Source: Saprospirales bacterium (GTDB taxonomy: Bacteria; Bacteroidota; Bacteroidia; Chitinophagales; Saprospiraceae). Taken from it: a stretch of DNA of 7,758 bases. This document shows, one piece after another, positions 1 to 6,209 of this stretch. The stretch is from contig PWJP01000024.1 of the NCBI GenBank assembly GCA_003559985.1, positions 1 through 7,758 of the forward strand. Reading direction: 5' to 3'. Below the pieces are notes generated by a model. It was not told the origin of the DNA. It saw nothing but the letters and a program-made list of their open reading frames with translations, and made no database searches. A program made the translations under genes and the position numbers. Positions within the stretch are counted from its first letter, which is position 1. Each line of letters opens with the position of its first letter.

Positions 1-60
1 CAGTTTGTGTTCTTCAAACCGCAGCGTTTGTCTGTTGTAAATGTACTTTTTTTGCTTCAT
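1..60 (-). CDS. N-terminal fragment of a divergent gene, probably an M23-family metallopeptidase (runs off the left edge)
   Basis: Only the first 20 codons are present. They read MKQKKYIYNRQTLRFEE and a few more residues. A lysine-rich start followed by a K-Y-x-Y-N-x-x-T-L-x-(F/Y)-E pattern is, as I recall it, how Bacteroidota M23 (LytM-type) cell-wall peptidases begin. Such genes often lie divergently beside alaS in this phylum. Those enzymes cut peptidoglycan cross-bridges in the periplasm; none of the catalytic domain is visible here. The ATG is chosen because AGGA lies 6 nt upstream (plus-strand positions 67-70) and a strong promoter candidate lies about 65-95 nt upstream. The frame is also open further upstream with no stop, so a longer N-terminus is formally possible, but that stretch overlaps the promoter. 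The start is fairly sure; the family is a recognition call from very little sequence. Confidence 0.55.
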   Translation of the reverse strand, partial: MKQKKYIYNRQTLRFEEHKL

Positions 61-126
61 TTGAAATCCTGTTGGCAAAATCCCTATTTTTGCGCCCGGA
101 TAAGGTTCATGGGAATCGAACAGCGG

Positions 127-157
127 CAAATATACAACAATACATTTGGCTGTGCAA
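127..157 (-). promoter_or_regulatory. Bacteroidota-type promoter for the leftward gene
   Basis: Read on the minus strand, a TTG (plus positions 155-157) is followed after 20 nt by TATATTTG (127-134), a perfect match to the Bacteroidota -7 consensus TAnnTTTG at the usual -33/-7 spacing of about 19-21 nt. Transcription would start near position 120. This gives the leftward gene a leader of about 60 nt with AGGA in front of its ATG. The motif match is seen directly; promoter activity is inferred. Confidence 0.6.
141..148 (+). promoter_or_regulatory. Candidate -7 element for alaS
   Basis: TACATTTG matches TAnnTTTG on the plus strand, but no TTG or TTTG lies 19-21 nt upstream. It would give alaS a leader of about 170 nt. 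It sits a few bases from the -7 element of the leftward promoter, so the two would be back-to-back. A weaker alternative is TATATTTA at 262-269, also without a -33 partner. The alaS promoter is therefore not settled. Confidence 0.25.
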
Positions 158-327
158 GAGATTAACCCTTTGTTAAGATATAAATATATGATTTTACTTG
201 ATTGGTAAGGTTTTGAAAATGATTGCGTTGTGAGATTAAAAAACAAATTATAAATAATCATTATATTTAATTCAATAAAAAACAACGCATAACGGTTGAT
301 TCTTTTAAAAAAAGTGAAAGCGAAATA

Positions 328-2967
328 ATGGATTGGAGTGCTGATAAAGTGAGGAAAAAATTTTTGGATTTTTTTGCTGAAAAAGGGCATAAGGTAGTCC
401 CCTCTGCCCCGATAGTCAACAAAGACGACCCCACATTGATGTTTACCAATGCCGGAATGAATCAGTTTAAGGACTTCTTTCTGGGAAACAAAACACCGGT
501 GCATACCCGTGTTGCCAATACCCAAAAATGTCTTAGGGTAAGTGGAAAACACAATGACCTGGAAGAGGTGGGGGTGGACAGCTATCACCACACCATGTTT
601 GAAATGCTGGGCAATTGGTCTTTTGGGGATTATTTTAAGAAGGATGCAATTTCCTGGGCCTGGGAACTATTAACACATGTATATTATATAGACCCGGATA
701 GATTGTACGCATCCATTTTCGAGGGTGATCCGGAAGTTGAAATCGGTGAGGATGCCGAGGCCGGGGAGTTTTGGGCTGAATTTCTTCCTCGAGAGCGCAT
801 ATTGAAGTTCGGCAAGGAAGACAATTTTTGGGAGATGGGTGACGTGGGTCCGTGCGGACCTTGCAGTGAGATACACATTGACCTGAGAAGCGATGAGGAG
901 CGCAAAAAAGTTGATGGCGCAACCCTGGTTAATAAAGACCACCCACTGGTCGTCGAAATTTGGAACCTGGTATTTATACAATACAGTAGAAAAGCGGATG
1001 GTAGTTTGGAGTCCCTTCCCAACAAACACGTGGATACAGGCATGGGCTTTGAGCGGCTGTGCATGGTGCTTCAGGGCGTGGAATCGAGTTACGATACAGA
1101 TAACTTTCTGCCATTTATCAGGAAAATTGAGAAGCTTACAGGCCATAAATACGGTGGTAGTTACGACGAAAAAAACCGTAGGGACATCGCCTTTCGCGTG
1201 ATATCTGACCACCTGCGGGCAGTGTGTTTTACCATTGCGGATGGGGTGCTTCCCGCAAGCACCGGCGCCGGCTATGTGGTGAGGAGGATTTTGAGACGGG
1301 CCGTTCGCTACTACTACTCATTTTTAGACAGGACCGATCCACTGTTGAGTGAATTGGTACCCGATTTGGCTGAAAAGTACAGGGAGGCTTTCCCGGAATT
1401 GCACAGCCAGTTAGAATTTGTCCAAAAGGTGGTTCTGGAGGAAGAGCGCTCTTTCTTAAAAACCCTGGCAGATGGGTTGAAGCGCTTTCAAAGCATTGAG
1501 CCCGTTGAGGGAATTATCCCAGGGGTTGCCGCTTTTGAAATGTACGACACCTATGGTTTCCCATTTGACCTCACCGCCTTGTTGGCACAGGAGGAGGGCT
1601 TGACCGTGGATGAGGCAGGTTTCGAGAAAAAACTCGAAGAACAGAAAATCAGATCTAAGGCCGATGCAAAAAAGGAGGTTGGAGACTGGGTCCGAATCCG
1701 GGAGGGTAATTTGCCCGAATTCACAGGATACGACCGATTGAAAATTCCGGATGCTCGCGCCCTCATGTACCGCATTACAAAGCAAAAGGGAAAGGATTTG
1801 ATACACCTGGTACTCGACAAAACGCCTTTCTACCCCGAGGGCGGTGGTCAGGTAGGTGACAGAGGCTGGCTAACACAGGGAGAGCAAAAAATAAAAGTAC
1901 TGGACACCTTTAGGGAGAATGAATTAATTGTCCATCTGGTGGACCGGCTCCCCGAAAAGGAAAATGGGCCAATGGAAGCCAAAGTGATTGATGACAGACG
2001 TCTTTCGACTGAGAACAACCACAGCGCCACCCACTTGCTCCACGCCGCTCTCCGGGAAGTTTTGGGTGATCACGTGCAGCAAAAAGGTTCACTTGTGGCA
2101 CCCGACCACCTGAGGTTTGACTTCGCGCATTTTTCCAAAGTTGAGAGAGAGCAACTGGAGGAGATAGAGCAGCTGGTAAACAGCAAGATACGAGAGAATA
2201 TCCCGGTCGAAGAATACCGGGACATACCTCTTGAGGAGGCTCGCGAAAAAGGGGCAACCATGTTATTCGGTGAAAAGTACGGAGAAAAAGTTCGGGTGAT
2301 CGCCTTTGATCCAGAATATTCAATGGAGCTCTGCGGTGGATGTCACGTTGACCGCACTGGCCGGATCGGGCTTTTTAAAATTGTGAGTGAATCTGCAGTG
2401 GCCGCTGGCATTAGGCGAATTGTTGCAGTCACTGGAATCGATGCTGAGAAGTATGTCCGGGAGCGCATGGATTTACTGGATGAAATTTCCGCCGTGGTCA
2501 AAAACCCCAAAGACCCTGTCGGTGCTATTGCCGGCCTGAAGGAGGAGCTCAGGGAAATGAGGCGAAAGTTGGAGAAGGCAAGTGAACAGGCCGCGGCATC
2601 ATCCCGCGACGAACTGCGAGAAAATGCCCTGGAAAAGAATGGGATTCACATTGTGGCTGAGGTCGTTCCGGTAAAAGATGCAAAGGCATTGAAAACCCTG
2701 GTGTTTCAAGTCGAAAAGGACCTCAATCCTGCTGTGGTTGCCTGTGGTGCAGAAATCGGCGGAAAGCCACAGTTGATGCTGGCGATAAGTAAGGAGTTGA
2801 CAGAAAAGAGCGATTTGCATGCGGGGAATTTGATCAGAGAAGCCGGTAAATTCATCAGTGGAGGTGGAGGGGGGCAGCCCTTTTTTGCCAGCGCCGGTGG
2901 TGCCAATCCCAAAGGAATTGGCAAGGCGGTGGATTGGCTGAAGGAAGAGGTCATAAAAGTTTTATAA
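328..2967 (+). CDS. alaS: Alanyl-tRNA synthetase (AlaRS)
   Basis: A cytoplasmic class II aminoacyl-tRNA synthetase that charges tRNA-Ala with alanine and hydrolyses mischarged Ser- or Gly-tRNA-Ala. It has 879 residues, close to the 876 of E. coli AlaRS as I recall it, and all domains are present. The aminoacylation core holds the motif 2 region HHTMFEMLGNW (87-97), GPCGPCSEIH and the motif 3 region TGAGYVVRRILRRAVR (from about 312). The editing domain carries the metal-site residues HSATH (H565, H569) and CGGCH (C669, H673). A charged coiled-coil-like stretch follows (KEELREMRRKLEKA, roughly 730-745). The C-Ala domain has a run of five glycines (845-849) followed by QPFFASAGG. The ATG opens directly on the expected MDWSADKVRKKFLDFF start. 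The leader is A-rich with no clear Shine-Dalgarno, as is usual in Bacteroidota. It is transcribed away from the divergent gene and lies 237 nt before nqrA, probably as a separate unit. Nothing looks damaged. Confidence 0.97.
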   Translation: MDWSADKVRKKFLDFFAEKGHKVVPSAPIVNKDDPTLMFTNAGMNQFKDFFLGNKTPVHTRVANTQKCLRVSGKHNDLEEVGVDSYHHTMFEMLGNWSFGDYFKKDAISWAWELLTHVYYIDPDRLYASIFEGDPEVEIGEDAEAGEFWAEFLPRERILKFGKEDNFWEMGDVGPCGPCSEIHIDLRSDEERKKVDGATLVNKDHPLVVEIWNLVFIQYSRKADGSLESLPNKHVDTGMGFERLCMVLQGVESSYDTDNFLPFIRKIEKLTGHKYGGSYDEKNRRDIAFRVISDHLRAVCFTIADGVLPASTGAGYVVRRILRRAVRYYYSFLDRTDPLLSELVPDLAEKYREAFPELHSQLEFVQKVVLEEERSFLKTLADGLKRFQSIEPVEGIIPGVAAFEMYDTYGFPFDLTALLAQEEGLTVDEAGFEKKLEEQKIRSKADAKKEVGDWVRIREGNLPEFTGYDRLKIPDARALMYRITKQKGKDLIHLVLDKTPFYPEGGGQVGDRGWLTQGEQKIKVLDTFRENELIVHLVDRLPEKENGPMEAKVIDDRRLSTENNHSATHLLHAALREVLGDHVQQKGSLVAPDHLRFDFAHFSKVEREQLEEIEQLVNSKIRENIPVEEYRDIPLEEAREKGATMLFGEKYGEKVRVIAFDPEYSMELCGGCHVDRTGRIGLFKIVSESAVAAGIRRIVAVTGIDAEKYVRERMDLLDEISAVVKNPKDPVGAIAGLKEELREMRRKLEKASEQAAASSRDELRENALEKNGIHIVAEVVPVKDAKALKTLVFQVEKDLNPAVVACGAEIGGKPQLMLAISKELTEKSDLHAGNLIREAGKFISGGGGGQPFFASAGGANPKGIGKAVDWLKEEVIKVL

Positions 2968-3067
2968 AATTGCCACGCTGGAATGATCATTAAAGTGGAC
3001 TGACATTATTGAAAAATTCGTCCATCGCTGTCAATGATTATGCTGGTTGGGTCAAAATAGGGGTTTG

Positions 3068-3090
3068 TTGTTTAGAATAAGTCTAAACAA
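3068..3090. promoter_or_regulatory. Perfect 9+9 bp inverted repeat, candidate operator upstream of nqrA
   Basis: TTGTTTAGA (3068-3076) and its exact reverse complement TCTAAACAA (3082-3090) flank a 5-nt spacer, ATAAG. No T-tract follows, so it does not look like a terminator. It lies about 54-76 nt upstream of the -7 element, a position more typical of an activator site than a blocking operator. The inner TTTAGA/TCTAAA halves loosely recall DtxR/MntR-type TTTAGG/CCTAAA sites. The outer TTGT/ACAA ends recall Rex sites (TTGTGA-N6-TCACAA), but the spacing does not fit Rex. The symmetry is certain; regulator and function are unknown. Confidence 0.5.
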
Positions 3091-3143
3091 ATGAGGAGAC
3101 TTAAAATTGCTTGTATGTAATCCGGGGAATATTGGAGACTTTA

Positions 3144-3151
3144 TATCTTTG
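3144..3151 (+). promoter_or_regulatory. Candidate -7 element of the nqr operon promoter
   Basis: TATCTTTG is a perfect TAnnTTTG match. Transcription would begin near 3158, leaving a leader of about 45 nt before nqrA. No good TTG lies at the -33 position (around 3121-3124). A weak -33 fits a promoter that depends on an activator, possibly bound at the upstream inverted repeat. Confidence 0.45.
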
Positions 3152-3163
3152 TGTTGATTTTTG

Positions 3164-3178
3164 AGACGGGAGACGTCT
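3164..3178 (+). other. Small hairpin in the nqrA leader
   Basis: AGACG (3164-3168) can pair with CGTCT (3174-3178) around the loop GGAGA. The overlapping AGACGTCT (3171-3178) is also an 8-bp palindrome at the DNA level. It lies just downstream of the predicted transcription start and 26 nt before the nqrA ATG. It could be an RNA stem or a protein site; the 5-bp stem is short enough to be chance. Confidence 0.25.
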
Positions 3179-3204
3179 AAATTGTTAAATAATTTCAGAA
3201 AGCG

Positions 3205-4857
3205 ATGGAATTTAAGAATAACAGGTTGAGGTTAAGGGGTGTTTCCCTTTTTCTGTTGTCATTATTTGTAGTTTTTCCAAATGTTATTTTGGCAGGTAAT
3301 GATTCCGGTTTGGATTTGGTTACGAGTTTGATCATCGCCACTGTTATCATTGTATTTGGTGCGGTGATTTTCGTAGCGGATAATTTGCTCCAATTGGAGA
3401 GTAAGAGACAGATGGAGGGCAAGGATATTAAGATTGATGCCTCACTTTTTCCCAAAGACTTCAAGGTGAGTTCAGATAAATTGCCTACCTACATACCCAG
3501 AGATAGATACTTTCACCTAAACAGGGGCTTTGATATCAACCTGGAGGGCAAACCGGAGAATAAAATACTGGAGACACCCAATGTTTCAAACTATTCTGTA
3601 TTGCCAACCGATTTTTACGGACTGGCTCCGATACCAAAGCTCGTTCCCGATGAGGGTAGTAGTGTACTGGCAGGTGAGGAGTTGTTTTTCGACAAGCGAA
3701 GCCCGGAAATCAAGTTTGTAGCTCCCGTGAGTGGTGAGTTTGTCGGGATAAAGCGTGGACCCAAGCGTGCGATACACGAGGTCAATCTTTTGGCAGATAA
3801 AGAAATAAAGTACAAGGAGCTGCCCGCAGTTGATTTGGAAACTGCATCCAGGGAAGATCTGGTCAACTTTTTAAAGAAATACGGGGGTTGGGTGCACTTG
3901 CGCCAACGACCTTTTGATACTATTCCCGATCCGGAAGAGGTTCCCAGAGATGTGTTTATATCTACTTTTGACACGGCACCATTGGCCCCCAATCTCAATT
4001 TTACGGTAAAGGGTGAGTCAGCTGCTTTTCAGGCTGGTTTGAATTTGCTGAATAAATTGACTGAAGGTTCTGTGCACCTCGGTTTGGATGGAAGAGGAGA
4101 GGAGATGCCCTCGGAGGTTTTCCTCAATGCAGAGAATGTGGAGAAATACTGGTTTAAAGGACAGCATCCTGCAGGAAATGTGGGCGTTCAGATTCACCAT
4201 ATTAAGCCCATTAAAAAAGGCGATGTAGTGTGGTATTTACACCCGCATGACGTAATTGTACTAGGTAGAATGTTGACAGAGAGGCGATATAATACTGAGC
4301 GTCTGTTTGCGCTTACCGGTGCTGAGTTTAAGCCCAATGCATATGTGAAAACCCGACCGGGTGCGAGTGTGAAGGAAGTACTGTCGGGTGTGGAATTCAG
4401 GGATGACAATGTAAGGATCGTCAGTGGCGATGTGTTGACTGGAGATAAAAAAGAGCGCGACGGATTTCTCGGCTTTTTTGATGATCAGGTGACTGTATTG
4501 TTGGAGGGTAATTACTACGAGATGTTCGGTTGGTTGTTGCCTCAAGCTGTTAGACCGAGTTTGTCCAAAACTTTCCCGGGTTTCTTGTTTCCGGATTTAG
4601 AATATACCGCAGACACTAATACGCACGGAGAGCCCAGAGCTTTTGTGGTCACGGGACAGTATGAAGCAGTATTGCCAATGGATATCTATCCACAACATCT
4701 GATGAAAGCGATTATGACCAATGATTTTGAACGGATGGAAGGTCTTGGGATCTACGAGATGAGTGAGGAAGACATTGCAATCTGCGAATTTGTTTGCACA
4801 TCGAAAATGCCTCTTCAGAAAATACTCAGGGAGGTACTCGATATTGTGAACGAGTAA
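3205..4857 (+). CDS. nqrA: Na+-translocating NADH-quinone reductase subunit A with an N-terminal membrane-anchor extension
   Basis: NqrA is the cytoplasmic-side subunit of the sodium-pumping NADH:quinone oxidoreductase and contributes to its quinone site. Residues about 101-550 align end to end with family landmarks: GFDINLEGKP (108-117), FVAPVSGEFVGIKRGPKRAI (171-190), RQRPFDTIP (233-241), GQHPAGNVGVQIH (319-331), VRIVSGDVLTG (403-413), FGWLLP (441-446) and EFVCTSKM (528-535). That core is about 447 residues, the usual full length. In front lie about 100 extra residues: a basic n-region (KNNRLRLRG), a hydrophobic stretch ending VILA (to residue 30) like a signal peptide, a short GNDSG segment, a hydrophobic helix at about 40-60, then a polar linker with a basic ESKRQ. 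The predicted layout is exported N-terminus, one membrane pass and cytoplasmic NqrA. The start is the first ATG after an in-frame TAA at 3190-3192, with only a weak AGAAAG ahead of it. M70 (3412, preceded by GGAGAG) is an alternative start that would remove both hydrophobic segments. Subunit identity is sure; the start is less so. Confidence 0.93.
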   Translation: MEFKNNRLRLRGVSLFLLSLFVVFPNVILAGNDSGLDLVTSLIIATVIIVFGAVIFVADNLLQLESKRQMEGKDIKIDASLFPKDFKVSSDKLPTYIPRDRYFHLNRGFDINLEGKPENKILETPNVSNYSVLPTDFYGLAPIPKLVPDEGSSVLAGEELFFDKRSPEIKFVAPVSGEFVGIKRGPKRAIHEVNLLADKEIKYKELPAVDLETASREDLVNFLKKYGGWVHLRQRPFDTIPDPEEVPRDVFISTFDTAPLAPNLNFTVKGESAAFQAGLNLLNKLTEGSVHLGLDGRGEEMPSEVFLNAENVEKYWFKGQHPAGNVGVQIHHIKPIKKGDVVWYLHPHDVIVLGRMLTERRYNTERLFALTGAEFKPNAYVKTRPGASVKEVLSGVEFRDDNVRIVSGDVLTGDKKERDGFLGFFDDQVTVLLEGNYYEMFGWLLPQAVRPSLSKTFPGFLFPDLEYTADTNTHGEPRAFVVTGQYEAVLPMDIYPQHLMKAIMTNDFERMEGLGIYEMSEEDIAICEFVCTSKMPLQKILREVLDIVNE

Positions 4858-4949
4858 AAAAAATTGTTAAACCACCCCGTTAAGCAGGGGATATATTAGC
4901 GACAAAAGGTGGAATTTTTCACCGGTTGTTTGATGGAAAAATTAATCAA
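4858..4949. other. nqrA-nqrB spacer with small inverted repeats
   Basis: CCCC (4875-4878) and GGGG (4887-4890) face each other across 8 nt. GGTG (4909-4912) and CACC (4920-4923) flank GAATTTT. CCACC (4872-4876) could instead pair with GGTGG (4909-4913). An 11-bp AAATTGTTAAA (4861-4871) also occurs just before nqrA (3179-3189). At about 90 nt this is the widest gap in the operon here. It could hold an RNA-processing or translation-control structure, but each stem is short. Confidence 0.25.
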
Positions 4950-6209
4950 ATGAAGGATAAGCTGCTTGATACAATTAACAAGTTTGAACCGGACAAGAAA
5001 AGTTCTCCGTTTCTCTGGACACTGTACGATGGGATACACACATTTTTGTTTGCTCCCAATCACGTGACCAAAGACGGGGTTCACATCCGGGACAATATGG
5101 ATTTGAAGCGCACCATGGTTCACGTGGTACTGCTTCTCCAGTTGTGTTATCTGTTTGGAACCTACAACATTGGACATCAGCATTTTCTTGCGATAGGTGA
5201 GTACACTGGTTTCCTGGAGGGTTTCCACCTTAAGTTTCTCTATGGGTTTTGGCAATTGCTCCCCATATTTATTGTGGCCCACGTGGTTGGTTTGGCCATT
5301 GAGTTTTACTACGCCGCCAAAAAGGGTCACAGTATTGAGGAGGGATTTTTGGTGTCCGGAGCCTTGATTCCGCTTATCATGCCACCCGACATTCCTCTTT
5401 GGATACTCGGACTGAGTGTGGCTTTCGCCGTGATTATCGGTAAGGAGGCATTTGGTGGTACAGGTATGAATATCTGGAACGTTGCCCTATTGTCTCGTGT
5501 ATTTGTTTTCTTTGCCTATCCCACGGAAATATCAGGTGACGGCGTTTGGATTTCCGGATTTGAAAACCTGGAGCTCCCCAATTCTCCGGTAGAGTACGGT
5601 TGGGTGCATCTCACTTTATTTAACGGAATATTCGATTACTTCGGCCTGGCCACCTTTGACCCTGGTTGGTATGTCATGGACGGCTTTACCGGAGCCACCC
5701 CGCTATCCCTTGGATTTCAAGGGGGCTGGGAGGCCATAACCGAAGTATATACGCAGACAGCAATGATTTGGGGAACCATTCCCGGTTCAATTGGTGAAAC
5801 CTCCAAGCCCTTAATCATAATCGCAGCCGTTTTCCTTGCTGCCATTGGGATAGCAAGTTGGAGAATTATGGCCGGTATGCTTATCGGTGCGATTTTTACA
5901 GGACTTTTACTCAATCTTTGGGGAGCAACACCATTTATGACCGTTCCCTGGTATCATCACCTTTATTTGGGAAGTTTCCTTTTTGCGCTGGCATTTATGG
6001 CGACAGACCCTGTGACAGCGGCTTCTACAGAGAGGGGTAAATGGATATACGGATTTTTGATTGGATTCTTTGGGATGATAGTGAGGGTAATTAACCCTGC
6101 ATATCCCGAAGGTTGGATGTTGGCGATACTTTTGATGAATACGTTCTCACCATTAATTGATCACCTTGTTCTTAGAAAGAACATGCAAAAACGTTTAGCA
6201 AGTGCATAG
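4950..6209 (+). CDS. nqrB: Na+-translocating NADH-quinone reductase subunit B
   Basis: An integral membrane subunit that carries covalent FMN and riboflavin and lies on the electron and Na+ path. From this ATG it has 419 residues, near the 415 of Vibrio NqrB. Landmarks are DLKRTM (51-56), PLIMPPDIPLW (151-161), EAFGGTGMNIWN (166-177), DGFTGAT (244-250), IPGSIGET (287-294 region), SWRIMAGM (303-310), MATDPVTA (350-357) and NPAYPEGW (382-389). T250 ends the S/T-G-A-T motif and is the expected FMN-linked residue, attached by ApbE. Many hydrophobic helices fit the ten-helix fold. In-frame TTG at 4926 would add 8 residues; ATG is preferred because MKDKLLDTINKFEP resembles a normal NqrB start, though neither has a clear ribosome site. 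It overlaps nqrC by 8 nt. Oddities: NPAL is replaced by NVAL (177-180), and the loop before the FMN site is long. Confidence 0.94.
   Translation: MKDKLLDTINKFEPDKKSSPFLWTLYDGIHTFLFAPNHVTKDGVHIRDNMDLKRTMVHVVLLLQLCYLFGTYNIGHQHFLAIGEYTGFLEGFHLKFLYGFWQLLPIFIVAHVVGLAIEFYYAAKKGHSIEEGFLVSGALIPLIMPPDIPLWILGLSVAFAVIIGKEAFGGTGMNIWNVALLSRVFVFFAYPTEISGDGVWISGFENLELPNSPVEYGWVHLTLFNGIFDYFGLATFDPGWYVMDGFTGATPLSLGFQGGWEAITEVYTQTAMIWGTIPGSIGETSKPLIIIAAVFLAAIGIASWRIMAGMLIGAIFTGLLLNLWGATPFMTVPWYHHLYLGSFLFALAFMATDPVTAASTERGKWIYGFLIGFFGMIVRVINPAYPEGWMLAILLMNTFSPLIDHLVLRKNMQKRLASA

Larger units (their letters stand above)
2968..3204. other. Regulatory spacer between alaS and the nqr operon
   Basis: This stretch encodes nothing convincing. 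Its first 100 nt show no hairpin followed by a T-tract, so I find no intrinsic alaS terminator. The only early symmetry is ATGATCAT at 2983-2990. The second half holds the inverted repeat at 3068-3090, a -7 element at 3144-3151 and a leader hairpin at 3164-3178. GGAGAC occurs three times (3095, 3134, 3169) and GTCTAAA twice (3081-3087, 3175-3181). Confidence 0.6.

Noticed and set aside
670..1212. Long antisense frames within alaS (also 635-922, 684-1064 and 1910-2323)
   Set aside because: They lie opposite a complete conserved gene and have no family features. They are explained by the codon use of alaS.
3009..3076. Short minus-strand frame in the same spacer (FDPTSIIIDSDGRIFQ then stop), which reads somewhat like a protein C-terminus
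   Set aside because: An upstream stop leaves only about 22 codons with no start. It could be a gene remnant, but nothing supports that.
3008..3080. Short plus-strand frame from a TTG (about 23 codons, KNSSIAVNDYAGW...) in the alaS-nqrA spacer
   Set aside because: It is too short, uses a TTG start with no ribosome site, and runs through the inverted repeat. It resembles no family I know.
3068..3090. Inverted repeat as the alaS transcription terminator
   Set aside because: It is about 100 nt past the alaS stop, AT-rich, and not followed by a T-run, so an operator role is more likely.
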